Made by a program: the position numbers and the translations under genes | Shown here: positions 1 to 8,555 of the stretch, one piece after another | Numbering within the stretch: the stretch's first letter is position 1 | Layout of the letters: the number at the start of each line of letters is the position of its first letter | Assembly: GCA_030601755.1 (NCBI GenBank) | Contig: JAUWBF010000015.1 | Coordinates: 1 to 51,198, forward strand | DNA length: 51,198 bases | Reading direction: 5' to 3' | Source: Verrucomicrobiota bacterium | GTDB lineage: Bacteria; Verrucomicrobiota; Verrucomicrobiia; Opitutales; Opitutaceae | Notes under the pieces: generated by a model | The model's input: only the letters and a program-made list of their open reading frames with translations | Database searches by the model: none | What the model was told of the DNA's origin: nothing

Positions 1-186
<186 letters not shown>

Positions 187-390
187 GGGGAAATGCGTTT
201 CTAGGAAAGGACGAGGTGCCGAGTCTGCCCCGGCGGGGAAGAATCGAAAATCCGCGCCGAGGGAATGGAGTCAAAGACAATTTCCCACGCTACCATGCGT
301 AAGATTTGCGTTGCTCCTGCATCCTTTTGATGGATACGTCGACAATCCTTCCGCTTTCCATCCAACAACGTCTACTCAGCTGATTTCACC

Positions 391-702
391 ATGGCCAAAA
401 AATCCACGCCCGCCCCGGCACCGCTCACCTTCGACCTGCCGGTTTCCCTTCTCGCCAAGCTCGAGGCCCAGCGCAAGAAGCTTGGTCTCGGTTCCATCAG
501 CGAAGTCGTTCGCCAGGCCGTGGATGCCTTCGACCTCGCGGCCTACGAGTCTTCCGCCGAGGAACACCGTCAGGTCTCCGTCCGCCTCAGCGCCCAGGCC
601 AAGACCGCGCTGAGCAAGGCCGCCCGCAAGCAGAAGGTCAGCATCGGCGAGCTCGTGCGCGCCGCCGTCGACGCCCTGCCGGCCAAGAAGGCCCGCAAGT
701 AA
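391..702 (+). CDS. Small protein with two ribbon-helix-helix-like repeats
   Basis: A 103-residue basic protein. After a flexible start rich in Ala, Pro and Lys it shows two similar segments, roughly residues 12-48 and 61-96. Each has a short beta-strand-like stretch (LTFDLP; QVSVRLS), a charged helix, and a second helix beginning with [13 protein letters not shown] or [13 protein letters not shown]. This is the pattern of a ribbon-helix-helix (MetJ/Arc) DNA-binding fold. RHH proteins normally dimerise, so two copies in one chain could form an intramolecular pair. It is a lone gene followed at once by a hairpin terminator. No toxin gene lies next to it, so an antitoxin role is not supported; a transcription regulator or nucleoid-type protein is more likely. 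The target is unknown. Confidence 0.7.
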   Translation: MAKKSTPAPAPLTFDLPVSLLAKLEAQRKKLGLGSISEVVRQAVDAFDLAAYESSAEEHRQVSVRLSAQAKTALSKAARKQKVSIGELVRAAVDALPAKKARK

Positions 703-713
703 GGGACCCCGCA

Positions 714-742
714 CCCCGCCGGATTCGAAGCGGGGCTTTTTT
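714..742 (+). terminator. Intrinsic terminator after the RHH gene
   Basis: CCCCGC (714-719) pairs with GCGGGG (730-735) around a 10-base loop. The right arm is followed by CTTTTTTG. It sits 12 bases after the stop codon of the RHH gene. Confidence 0.85.
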
Positions 743-802
743 GCGCCCGTTTGTCTCCGGCTACTCCCCGCCATTTACCGTCCTACTTTACCGTTTCCGT
801 CC

Positions 803-1990
803 ATGAGTTCAGCGCCCGCGCCCCTCTCCGTCTGGTCCCGCAACATCTCGCCTTCGCCGACCCTCGCGGTCGACGCCAAGGCCAAGGCCCTGCAGGCGGC
901 CGGCGAGGACGTCTGCGGCTTTGCTGCCGGCGAGCCCGACTTCGACACGCCCGAGCACATCAAGGAGGCCTGCGCCGCGGCCCTCCGCTCCGGCAAGACC
1001 AAGTATGCGCCCACGCCCGGTATTCCCGCCCTGCGCGACGCCATTGCCGCCAAGTATGCCGAGGACTACGGACTGAAGGTCTCCGCCGGCCAGGTCATTG
1101 TTTCCCCCGGTGGCAAGTTCTCCTGCTACCTCGCGATCCTCGCGGTCTGCTCGCCCGGCGACGAGGTGATCATCCCCGCGCCCTACTGGGTCAGCTACCC
1201 GGAGATGGTGAAGCTCAGCGGCGCCACGCCGGTCTGCGTGCTGGCCGACGACACCACGGGCTTCAAGCTCACGCCCGCCCAGCTCGAGGCCGCGATCACC
1301 CCGCGCACCCGCCTGCTCATCCTCAACTCGCCCTCCAATCCGACCGGCGCGCTCTACACCAAGGCCGAGATGGAGGCGATCATCGCGGTCGCGCTGAAGC
1401 ACAACCTCTACGTGATGTCGGACGAGATCTATGAGCACCTGCTCTACGACGGAGCCGTGCATGTCTCGCCCGCGACCTTCTCGAAGGAGGCCGCCGACCG
1501 CACGATCATTGTCTCGGGTTTCTCCAAGACCTACTCGATGACCGGCTGGCGTCTCGGCACCACCGTCGCCCCCGCGCCCATCGCCAAGGCCATCGCCGAG
1601 CTGCAAAGCCAGATGACCTCCAACGCCACGACCTTCGCGCAGTTCGGCGCGCTGGCCGCCCTCACCGAAAAGGCCAAGACCCGCGCCGCGCTCGACCAGA
1701 TGCTGGTCGCCTTCGACCGTCGCCGCCGGTTCCTGCACGCCGAGCTCAACAAGATCGACGGCATCAAGTGCCTGCTCGCCGAGGGCGCGTTCTACCTGTT
1801 CCCCAACATCTCGTCCTTCGGCCTCAGCTCCGAGGAGTTCTGCACCCGCCTGCTCGACACGCAGAAGGTCGCCGCCGTGCACGGCAGCGCGTTTGGAGCC
1901 GAGGGCTACCTGCGCCTCAGCTACGCCACCAGCGACGAGATCATCGCCAAGGGCGTCACCCGCCTGGCGGAGTTCTGCAAGGGGCTCTGA
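803..1990 (+). CDS. Pyridoxal-phosphate aminotransferase, class I (aspartate/prephenate type)
   Basis: A 395-residue fold-type I aminotransferase, the usual length for the Ib subgroup (aspartate aminotransferase of Thermus/Bacillus type). It probably transfers an amino group between aspartate or prephenate/arogenate and a 2-oxo acid in the cytoplasm. The PLP lysine is K242 in [14 protein letters not shown]179 in NSPSNPTG, D207 and Y210 in SDEIYEHL and the late RLSYA segment match cofactor- and carboxylate-binding sites of the family. The ATG at 803 gives the standard N-terminus ([20 protein letters not shown]). It is a single gene between two hairpin terminators. The family is certain; the preferred substrate cannot be read from sequence alone. 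Confidence 0.93.
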   Translation: MSSAPAPLSVWSRNISPSPTLAVDAKAKALQAAGEDVCGFAAGEPDFDTPEHIKEACAAALRSGKTKYAPTPGIPALRDAIAAKYAEDYGLKVSAGQVIVSPGGKFSCYLAILAVCSPGDEVIIPAPYWVSYPEMVKLSGATPVCVLADDTTGFKLTPAQLEAAITPRTRLLILNSPSNPTGALYTKAEMEAIIAVALKHNLYVMSDEIYEHLLYDGAVHVSPATFSKEAADRTIIVSGFSKTYSMTGWRLGTTVAPAPIAKAIAELQSQMTSNATTFAQFGALAALTEKAKTRAALDQMLVAFDRRRRFLHAELNKIDGIKCLLAEGAFYLFPNISSFGLSSEEFCTRLLDTQKVAAVHGSAFGAEGYLRLSYATSDEIIAKGVTRLAEFCKGL

Positions 1991-2014
1991 GTTTTTAAAA
2001 TAACGACACGAGGA

Positions 2015-2051
2015 AGCACGGAATCGGCGTTGGGCCGGTCCGTGCTTTTTT
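2015..2051 (+). terminator. Intrinsic terminator after the aminotransferase gene
   Basis: AGCACGGA (2015-2022) pairs with TCCGTGCT (2039-2046), followed by TTTTT. It begins 25 bases after the stop codon. Confidence 0.8.
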
Positions 2052-2058
2052 GTTATCA

Positions 2059-2232
2059 CCGCGGAAGGGCGGAAATGGGGAATGGGTTAATCACGGAAGC
2101 ACGGAAACACGGAAGGGGAAGGGGCCGATCAACAGGGCAAGAAGATCCGGGTTCCCGGTCCGCCTCCGTGCTTCCGTGTTTCCGTGATTAAAAACTCCGG
2201 GTTCAGCGCTTCCGCCCTTCCGCGTTTCCGCG
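2059..2232. repeat. Nested inverted repeat built from CACGGAA-type heptamers
   Basis: The spacer between the aminotransferase and cls genes is a two-layer palindrome. The outer arms are CGCGGAAGGGCGGAA (2060-2074) and its exact complement within 2206-2232. The inner arms begin and end with TTAA: a left arm 2087-2115 made of repeated CACGGAA units, and a right arm 2164-2191 made of TTCCGTG units. The element contains no gene and is not an insertion sequence. It lies between the 3' ends of two convergent genes, so its transcripts from either side would fold. Similar intergenic palindromes recur elsewhere in the window. Confidence 0.8.
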
Positions 2233-2252
2233 ATGAAAAGACTGGCTGCACC

Positions 2253-3695
2253 TCACAACAGCGGGGCGAGCAGGCGGCTGAGGTCCTCGGCGATGTTGCC
2301 GAAGACGCCGCGGCGCTTGAGGCGCTTCGGGTGCTGGGCCTCGCAACGACGCACGAGGTCGCCCGCCCACATGCGCAGCCGGCCGACGTCGTCGGGACTG
2401 TAGAGCACGACGCCGATTTCGAAATTCACGAACAGGCTGCGCATGTCGAAGTTGGCCGAGCCGATCAGGCCGATGCGGTCGTCGACGATGACGGCCTTGG
2501 CGTGCAGCATGCCGGGCTGGAAGAGCAACACGCGGGCTCCGGCACCCATGAGGTCGCGCAGGTAGGGACGGCGGGCGGCGTCGGTCACGGGGTGGTTGGA
2601 CTTGGCGGGCACGATCAACGTGACGTCGCGTCCGGCGCGGGCCTGCACGACAAGCATGCGCAGGAGCACCTCGTCGGGGATGAAGTAGGGCGTGACCACC
2701 CAGATGCTGCGGCGGGCGGTCTGCACCATGGCGATGATGCCTTCGTAGAGCGGGTCACCCTTGATGTCGGGGCCGCTGGCCACCACGTGCAGCGCGCTGT
2801 CGCCGACGGGATGCATGGAGTCGGGGTTGGTCTCGCGGGCGAGGCGGTCGTGGTCCTGCCCGCTGGCGAAACACCAGTCGGCGAGAAAAACCTCGTTGAG
2901 CTGAAACGCGCCGGGGCCGCGGATGATCGCGCCGAGGTCGGTCCAGCGTTTCGCCCACGGGCTCGCGCCCATGTATTCGCGGGCGAGGTTGTGACCGCCA
3001 ACGAAGGCGGTGCGGCCGTCGATGATCGCGAGCTTGCGGTGATTGCGGAGGTTGGCCGAGCTGCGCGGCGAGAGCGGCAGCATCGACATGAAGCGGGCGA
3101 CCTCGCCGCCGGCGTCGGTGAGCGGCCGGAGGAAGCGGCGCGAGACGAAGATGCAGCCGAGCGAGTCGAGCAGGAGGCGGACCTTCACGCCCTGGGCGGC
3201 GCGTGCGGCGAGCAGTTGAATGATGCGGCGGCCGGTGTCGTCGCGACCGAGGATGAAGGTGGTGATGTGAATGGACTCGCGGGCCGTGGCGATGGCGGTG
3301 ACGAGCTCGGCGTAGGCCTCCTCGCCGTCGGTGAGCAGGCGCACGGTGTTGCCGGTGACGGCGGGGCCGGCGCCGTTGGTGAGGATGGTCTGGGCGACGG
3401 GGTCGTTGCGGATGGCCTCGTCGATGGGCGGCAGGTCGTGTCGGCCGGGGGGCAGGGTGATCTTGCGCGCGGCGATTTGGGCGATCTTGCGTCCGCCGAA
3501 GAGCAGGTAGAGCGGCACGCAAATGTAGGGGATGAGCAGGATGCCGAAGAGCCAGGCGAGCAGGTTGCCGGGCTGGCGGCGTTCGCTGAGCAGGCGGGCC
3601 ATGGCGAAGATCGCGAGCAGGAAGCCGCCGACGGTCAGCAAGTGCGACCAGAGGCTGGTGCTGACGGCAGGGTCCAAGGTGAGCGATTCGTCCAT
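2253..3695 (-). CDS. cls: Cardiolipin synthase, phospholipase D superfamily
   Basis: A 480-residue membrane enzyme that joins two phosphatidylglycerols into cardiolipin and glycerol. Two N-terminal membrane helices lie within about residues 14-65, as in bacterial Cls. They are followed by two phospholipase D catalytic motifs, HRKLAIID with H219 and HAKAVIVD with H398 (HxKxxxxD in both), and GSANFDMRS after the second. The start was placed at the ATG at 3695 (MDESLTLDPAV) because the helices follow directly; a further in-frame ATG at 3761 would add 22 polar residues not expected in the family. Transcription runs towards the repeat at 2059-2232. Confidence 0.93.
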   Translation of the reverse strand: MDESLTLDPAVSTSLWSHLLTVGGFLLAIFAMARLLSERRQPGNLLAWLFGILLIPYICVPLYLLFGGRKIAQIAARKITLPPGRHDLPPIDEAIRNDPVAQTILTNGAGPAVTGNTVRLLTDGEEAYAELVTAIATARESIHITTFILGRDDTGRRIIQLLAARAAQGVKVRLLLDSLGCIFVSRRFLRPLTDAGGEVARFMSMLPLSPRSSANLRNHRKLAIIDGRTAFVGGHNLAREYMGASPWAKRWTDLGAIIRGPGAFQLNEVFLADWCFASGQDHDRLARETNPDSMHPVGDSALHVVASGPDIKGDPLYEGIIAMVQTARRSIWVVTPYFIPDEVLLRMLVVQARAGRDVTLIVPAKSNHPVTDAARRPYLRDLMGAGARVLLFQPGMLHAKAVIVDDRIGLIGSANFDMRSLFVNFEIGVVLYSPDDVGRLRMWAGDLVRRCEAQHPKRLKRRGVFGNIAEDLSRLLAPLL

Positions 3696-3761
3696 GCGGC
3701 GGCGGTTGGGTCGCGTCGAGTTAAGCCGCGCGGGCCGGTCGCGCAAGGGGATGTCGGCCAA

Positions 3762-3793
3762 TAAAAAAACCGGTCCCGTTGGGCGGGACCGGT
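3762..3793 (-). terminator. Intrinsic terminator after clpP
   Basis: On the minus strand ACCGGTCCCG (3793-3784) pairs with CGGGACCGGT (3778-3769) and is followed by a run of seven T. It lies just beyond the clpP stop and before cls. Confidence 0.9.
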
Positions 3794-3841
3794 GAGAGGA
3801 GTTGCGGTGGCGGCGGACGGCGGGGCGGCGCCGCGCGGTGC

Positions 3842-4495
3842 TCAGACCTTTTCGATGATCTTGTCGGCGAGGCCGTATTCGATCGCTTCCTTTGCGTTGA
3901 GGTAGAAGTCGCGGTCGGTGTCCTTGTCGATGCGCTCGAGCGGCTGGCCGGAGGCCTTGGCGAGGATCTGGTTGAGCTCGGAGCGGAGCTTTTCCATTTC
4001 CTTCGCCTGAATGTTGATGTCGGTCGCCGGGCCGATGAAGCGGCCGGAGATCAGCGGCTGGTGGATGAGCACGCGGGCGTGCGGGTAGATGAAGCGGCGG
4101 CCCTTCTTGGCGCCGGAGAGCAGGATCGAGCCCATCGAGGCGGCCATGCCGGTGACGATGACGGTGATGGGCGAGGTGATCATCTGCATGGTGTCGTAGA
4201 CGGCCATGCCGGCGGTGATGGAGCCGCCCGGGGTGTTCATGTAGAAGGTGATCTCCTTGCCGGGGGCGTCGGCTTCCAAGTAGAGCAGCTTCTCGGTGAG
4301 GTCCTTGGCGGTCTCGTCGGTGACGGCGCCCCAGAGGAAGATCTTACGCTGGTCGAGGAACTTCTTCTGGATCAGTGCGGCGACGGGAGCGGCGCTCTTG
4401 CGGGCGGTTTCGTTGCTCTCCTTGTCATCGTCGTCCTCGTCGTCGAGGTGCGGCTGGGTGGCTTGGAGACCGGGCTGAAGATTGGAGAAATGCAT
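3842..4495 (-). CDS. clpP: ATP-dependent Clp protease proteolytic subunit
   Basis: A 217-residue serine peptidase that forms the two-ring chamber for ClpX/ClpA-fed protein degradation in the cytoplasm. The catalytic triad is visible: S120 in GMAASMGSIL, H145 in VLIHQPL and D196 in DTDRDFYLN. The C-terminal AKEAIEYGLADKII is also typical. The first 35 residues are unusual: an acidic run (DDEDDDDKE, about 18-26) precedes the usual start of the fold at KKFLDQRKIFLWG. It could be a propeptide or a linker. No Clp ATPase gene is adjacent. The cupin gene upstream ends 52 bases before this ATG and may share the transcript. A hairpin terminator follows. Confidence 0.95.
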   Translation of the reverse strand: MHFSNLQPGLQATQPHLDDEDDDDKESNETARKSAAPVAALIQKKFLDQRKIFLWGAVTDETAKDLTEKLLYLEADAPGKEITFYMNTPGGSITAGMAVYDTMQMITSPITVIVTGMAASMGSILLSGAKKGRRFIYPHARVLIHQPLISGRFIGPATDINIQAKEMEKLRSELNQILAKASGQPLERIDKDTDRDFYLNAKEAIEYGLADKIIEKV

Positions 4496-4547
4496 GTGGC
4501 GGAACGTTGGGCGCGCGGCGGGCGTTTGGCAAGAGGGCGGGCGCGGT

Positions 4548-4895
4548 TTAACGCGTAGCCTCGCCGTCCGCGGCCGGCTCGAAGTGGAGCGCCATCCACA
4601 CCGCGTCGGCGCTCGTGCGCGCCACGCGATGCCGCAGTCCGGCCGGGATCAGCAGGCAGTCGCCCGCACGCAGCTCCAGCGAACCGTCGGGGAACTCCAG
4701 CCCGGCCTCGCCGCACAGCAGCGCGACCCACTCGGGTTGGCCCTGATCATACCAGAAGCCCTCTGCGCCGGCGGAGCCGCGCGAGACGATGTGCTCGAGG
4801 CGAAAGCGTCTGCCTGCGAGCAAAGTCGTGAACGTTTCCCGGCCGGTCGGACCGTCGCCGTCAGCGGAGAAGAGCGAATGAACCTCGGGCGGCAT
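4548..4895 (-). CDS. Small cupin-domain protein
   Basis: A 115-residue single-domain cupin (small beta-barrel, often metal-binding). Conserved-looking parts are EWVALLCGEAGLEF (first cupin motif area) and ELRAGDCLLIPAGLRHRV (second motif, with the usual His near its end). The first motif lacks the full GxHxH signature, so metal binding may be altered. The start was chosen at the ATG at 4895 (MPPEVHSLF) because upstream sequence is not cupin-like; the reading frame is open to 4982. It stands 52 bases upstream of clpP on the same strand. Function is unknown; small cupins can be isomerases, phosphatase-like proteins or sugar/effector sensors. Confidence 0.7.
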   Translation of the reverse strand: MPPEVHSLFSADGDGPTGRETFTTLLAGRRFRLEHIVSRGSAGAEGFWYDQGQPEWVALLCGEAGLEFPDGSLELRAGDCLLIPAGLRHRVARTSADAVWMALHFEPAADGEATR

Positions 4896-5139
4896 CGTGA
4901 AGATCGTTGGGTGTTGGCGGTGGCGTGGTGAGGAGATAAATTGAGGTAGCCCAACGTGCCCGCCGTCCAAGAACGAAGGCAACCCAAACGGCGCACCTTA
5001 CGAGGCCGTGCCGTGCTCGCTACTGGGTAAAGTCGGACCGGTATGTCCTAGGGATAATGCCTTAGTTTTTGGTAAATGACGGATAAAAAACCGCTAACGG
5101 CTTGAGCTGTCATTGGGGCGTGTATCAAACCGATGCCAC

Positions 5140-6684
5140 ATGCGCCGTTCCGACGCTTCTGACAATCCAGCCATCGACGTAGTCGGAGACGAACTTCCCG
5201 CGGAGTTTCCCCGGGTGCCGTTCTGGAGGGGCTTTCATTTTCGCCTGTTGCTCGCGTTGGGTCTGCCGCTCTTGGCGGTCATCGTGGTGATGGGCCTGTT
5301 CACTTATCGAACGCTGGTGGACTCGCGGCTGGCCACGTTTCGCCAACGTCTCGCCAGCGTGGCGCTCGCGTTGTCCCAGACTGTGGACATCAGCCGCGCG
5401 GACGAGGTCGACCTCGACTCGCCGGATTCTCCGGAGTGGGTGAAGGACCTTCACGACCGGCTGCGCCACATCGCCGAGCGCGAGGGCGACATCGAGTCGA
5501 TCTACATCATGTTGCCCACCGCGGAGCTGGGCCGTCTGCGGTTCCTGCTAGACGCGTCAATCCTCACGCGCGTGGCCTCGAAGGGAGAATACTACGACGC
5601 GACCGACATTCCCTATATGCTCAAGGGCTTCGAGGAGGTGACGGTCGAGGATCGCATTTACAGCGACGGGTTTGGCGACACCCAGTCGAGTTACGCGCCG
5701 CTGCGCGACGAGACCGGCGCGGTCGTCGGCGTGCTCGGCGTGGACGTGCTGGCGGTGCGGATCGAGGCCATCCGCGACCGCGTGCTGAGCCTGTGCCTGC
5801 TGATCTTCGGGCCGGCCGCGCTCGTCGTGGTGGTGCTCACGGTGTTGATCGGGCGCTGGGTGCGCTCGCCCTTGCAGCGACTCTTCGCCGCCGCCAACGC
5901 GGTCGCCGCCGGCGATCTCGACGTGCGCCTGTCGTTGGATCGCCGCGACGAGTTTGGCGTGGTGGCCGGGCAATTCGACCGCATGACCAATCGCCTCCGG
6001 CACCAACGTTGCCTGCGCGACACCTTTGGCCTCTACGTCAGCCGCGAACTTGCCGAGCGCCTGCTCGACCCGGCCCGCCTGCCTGCGCTTGGCGGCGAGG
6101 AGTGCGAAGGCACGATCCTTTTTCTCGACCTCTGCGGCTACACCCGCGTCAGCGAGCAACTGACGCCCAAGGAGACCATCGACATGCTCAACCACTACCT
6201 CGGCGCGGTCATCGCGATCATCGAGGAGCACAAGGGCTGCGTGCTCGACATCATGGGCGACGCCATCATCGCCATCTTCGGCGCGCCGCTGCCGCTGCCC
6301 GACCACGCGCCCAAGGCGCTCGACTGCGCCCTGCGTGTGCGCAAGTGTCTCGACCGACTCAACGCCGACTGGGAACGCCAGGGCATCGCGCGCCGCTGGC
6401 AGGACGAGGGCATCGCCCGCATCGAGGTCCGGCTCGGCCTGCACACCGGCCTCCTGATCGCCGGCAACATCGGCTCCGCCTCGCGCATGAAGTTCAGCGT
6501 CGTCGGCGACACTGTGAACGTCGCCGCGCGCCTTGAGCAGCTCAACAAGGAGCTCAACACCGGCATCCTCTTCACCGAGGAACTCCGCTCCCGTTTGCGC
6601 CCCGAGCAAACCGTCGGCCTCACCGATCACGGCCAGGTCGCCGTGCGCGGCCGCAGTCAACCCATCCGCGTCTGGTCCGCCTGA
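5140..6684 (+). CDS. Membrane adenylate/guanylate cyclase with Cache-like sensor and HAMP
   Basis: A 514-residue protein whose likely role is to make a cyclic nucleotide in response to an outside signal. Order of parts: a membrane helix near 30-52, an extracytoplasmic region to about 215 ending in SYAPLRDETGAVVGVLGVDV (a Cache-type pattern), a second helix near 225-245, a HAMP linker, and a class III cyclase domain from about 320. Two metal-binding aspartates are D330 (LFLDLCGY) and D374 (MGDAIIAIFG); N460 and R464 lie in DTVNVAARLE. ATG 5140 was chosen; an in-frame TTG at 5113 would add nine residues. It is a single gene, convergent with the ABC operon. Product specificity (cAMP or cGMP) is not settled by sequence. 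Confidence 0.9.
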   Translation: MRRSDASDNPAIDVVGDELPAEFPRVPFWRGFHFRLLLALGLPLLAVIVVMGLFTYRTLVDSRLATFRQRLASVALALSQTVDISRADEVDLDSPDSPEWVKDLHDRLRHIAEREGDIESIYIMLPTAELGRLRFLLDASILTRVASKGEYYDATDIPYMLKGFEEVTVEDRIYSDGFGDTQSSYAPLRDETGAVVGVLGVDVLAVRIEAIRDRVLSLCLLIFGPAALVVVVLTVLIGRWVRSPLQRLFAAANAVAAGDLDVRLSLDRRDEFGVVAGQFDRMTNRLRHQRCLRDTFGLYVSRELAERLLDPARLPALGGEECEGTILFLDLCGYTRVSEQLTPKETIDMLNHYLGAVIAIIEEHKGCVLDIMGDAIIAIFGAPLPLPDHAPKALDCALRVRKCLDRLNADWERQGIARRWQDEGIARIEVRLGLHTGLLIAGNIGSASRMKFSVVGDTVNVAARLEQLNKELNTGILFTEELRSRLRPEQTVGLTDHGQVAVRGRSQPIRVWSA

Positions 6685-6700
6685 CCCGCCGATGAACAAA

Positions 6701-6731
6701 ATAAATGCTAACGTAGCTGGTTAGCATTTAT
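6701..6731. terminator. Perfect hairpin between convergent genes (possible bidirectional terminator)
   Basis: ATAAATGCTAAC (6701-6712) and GTTAGCATTTAT (6720-6731) form a perfect 12-bp stem with a 7-base loop. It lies 16 bases after the cyclase stop and about 70 bases beyond the permease stop on the other strand. There is no long T run, so termination is likely but not certain. Confidence 0.55.
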
Positions 6732-6802
6732 CCGGCGTGACACTTGCCGCTGCCCGCTCTCCGCCGCCTGCTTTCCGGCTCTCCGCGACAGCGGGCTGCG
6801 GC

Positions 6803-7951
6803 TCACTGCAGGATGCGGCCGACCGGCTGGCGCAGGGCCAGCGCGACCGGAGCCACCGACAGCGCCGCGCCGAGCAACAACCAACGGAGCTGCGACCACA
6901 CGTCGGCCCAGCCGTAGGGATCGAGCGTCGCGCGGTCCAGCAGACCCGCCTCGAAGCCCGCGAAGCCAAACACCCGCCCGTGCAACCCGCCCGCGACCAG
7001 CCACGCGGCCGCGCCCGCCAACCCCAGCAGCAACACCGCCTCCACCGCGTAGCGCAGCAGCACCAGCGTCGAGGGCGCGCCGAAGCTGCGCAGCAACGCC
7101 ACGATGTATCGGTTTTGCCGATACTCGAGGCCGGCGATCGCGCCGAACACCAGCGCCAGCACCAGCCCGCCGCCCAACCCGGCCGCGGCTTGGGCGCGAC
7201 GACGCGTGAGGTCGAGCTGGCGGATCTCCGCGAGCAGGTTCTCGGGGCTTTGCAACTGGGCGGTGTCGCGCCGCTCGACCAGCAGCAACGTGCGCACGCC
7301 CTCCGCCAACGCCGCGACCTCGCCGGGCCGCGAGGGATCGGCGAGCACGAGGCAAAACTCCAGGTGGCCGGCGCGGGTCCAGTCGGCGGCGGTCTCCTCG
7401 GGCACGATCAGCAACGGGTTGAACAACGGCAGGCGCGCCAGCCACGCGGGCGGCGCCACCGTGACCACCGGGCGCGGCACTCCGTCGAGCTCCACCTCGA
7501 GCGGCAGGCCCGCGGGCAGGTCGGCGGTCACGTAGTGGATGCCGGCGGGCGGCACGCCGGCCAGCGCGGGCGCGAGGGCGACCGCGGTCGCGCGGTTGTA
7601 GGTCAGCACGAGCAGGTCGCCGCGCAGCGGATCGCGCGCCGGCACGGGCAGTTGGCGAAACGCGATCAGCTCGGCGCGCCCGGCCAGGGGCGCGAGCAAC
7701 TCGCCCAGCGGCGCGCGGCCGGTGCGGTCGGGACCGGCGACCTCGGTCACCAGCAGCGTGCCCGCGCCGAGACGCGCGACGCGCGTTTCCAACGAGCGAC
7801 CCGCGAGCGCGAAGCCCGCCTGCGCGAAGAGCAGCAGCGCGGCCAGCAACACGCCCACCAGCAGGCGGGCGAGCACGGCGCCGGGGTGCTCAAGCCAGCG
7901 CGACCAGATGTCTTTCGACAGGTAGAAAGCGATTAAAGTCCAGGCCTTCAT
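6803..7951 (-). CDS. ABC transporter permease, FtsX/MacB type
   Basis: A 382-residue permease. One membrane helix near residues 22-44 is followed by a large extracytoplasmic domain to about 240. Three more helices follow (about 248-270, 290-320 and 350-375), which is the four-helix FtsX/MacB topology. It would work with the ATPase encoded just upstream, whose reading frame overlaps this start by 62 bases, and with the adaptor and outer-membrane factor of the same unit. MacB-type exporters do not pump through the membrane helices; they drive a periplasmic adaptor and OMF to expel lipoproteins, peptides or antibiotics. The cargo is unknown here. Confidence 0.85.
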   Translation of the reverse strand: MKAWTLIAFYLSKDIWSRWLEHPGAVLARLLVGVLLAALLLFAQAGFALAGRSLETRVARLGAGTLLVTEVAGPDRTGRAPLGELLAPLAGRAELIAFRQLPVPARDPLRGDLLVLTYNRATAVALAPALAGVPPAGIHYVTADLPAGLPLEVELDGVPRPVVTVAPPAWLARLPLFNPLLIVPEETAADWTRAGHLEFCLVLADPSRPGEVAALAEGVRTLLLVERRDTAQLQSPENLLAEIRQLDLTRRRAQAAAGLGGGLVLALVFGAIAGLEYRQNRYIVALLRSFGAPSTLVLLRYAVEAVLLLGLAGAAAWLVAGGLHGRVFGFAGFEAGLLDRATLDPYGWADVWSQLRWLLLGAALSVAPVALALRQPVGRILQ

Positions 7952-8555
7952 GGGTCAGGGCTTCGAGGCGTTGATCGTGCGTGGCCACCAGGCACACGCA
8001 GGCCGGCGGCAGATGCTCGCCGAGCAGTTTCATGATGACGCGGCAATTGAGGTCATCGAGTCCGGAGGTGGGTTCATCGAGCAACAGGACGGACGGTTCC
8101 TTGAGGAGGGCGCGGGCGATGGCGGCGCGCTGCTGCTGCCCGCCCGAGAGGGTCGACGGCAGGCGGTCGGCGAGCGCGTCGAGGCCGAGCAGCGAGAGGT
8201 ATTTTTCGGTGCGCGCGCGCACGACGGACCGCGGCAGGCCGGCGAGCGCGCCGACCAGCTCGAGGTTGCGCCGCACGCTGGCCAGCGGGAGCAGGTTGAG
8301 CTGTTGGAATACGAAGCCCAGCGCGCGGCGTTGAAACGCGGCGTCGGGCCGTCCTCCGCCGGGCACGGTGATCGCGCCGGCCGTCGGCGCGAGGTAGCCG
8401 GCGACGAGCTTGAGCAACGTGCTCTTGCCGCAGCCGGAGAAGCCCTTGACGAGCGTCAGCCCGGGCGCGAAGCGCGCGTCGAACCGGTCGAGCACGCGCA
8501 CGGAGCCGTAGCCGAAGCCCAGGCCGGAACAGACGATGTCGGGCGAGGCGGTCAC
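7890..8555 (-). CDS. ABC transporter ATP-binding protein, MacB/LolD type
   Basis: A 221-residue ATPase with Walker A GFSGCGKST, Q-loop VFQQLNLLPL, signature LSGGQQQR, Walker B VLLLDEPTSGLDD and H-loop ATHD. These are features of the LolD/MacB/FtsE group. The start is a GTG at 8555 whose last two bases belong to the TGA stop of the adaptor gene (GTGA overlap), so the two are translationally coupled. An open frame runs further upstream to 8921 but is only the adaptor gene in another frame. The 3' end overlaps the permease gene by 62 bases. Confidence 0.92.
   Translation of the reverse strand: MTASPDIVCSGLGFGYGSVRVLDRFDARFAPGLTLVKGFSGCGKSTLLKLVAGYLAPTAGAITVPGGGRPDAAFQRRALGFVFQQLNLLPLASVRRNLELVGALAGLPRSVVRARTEKYLSLLGLDALADRLPSTLSGGQQQRAAIARALLKEPSVLLLDEPTSGLDDLNCRVIMKLLGEHLPPACVCLVATHDQRLEALTHEGLDFNRFLPVERHLVALA

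Noticed and set aside
391-702. Antitoxin of a toxin-antitoxin pair
   Set aside because: No toxin-sized gene lies next to it; it is closed by its own terminator and the next gene is an aminotransferase.
2087-2191. CRISPR-like look of the repeated CACGGAA units
   Set aside because: The units are seven to eight bases, without regular spacers, and are arranged as inverted arms. No cas gene is present.
2184-3764. 526-codon open frame on the plus strand across cls
   Set aside because: It is the antisense shadow of the cls gene. The minus strand carries both HKD motifs, while the plus translation is rich in Asp, Gly, Val and His with no motif, as expected for antisense GC-rich DNA.
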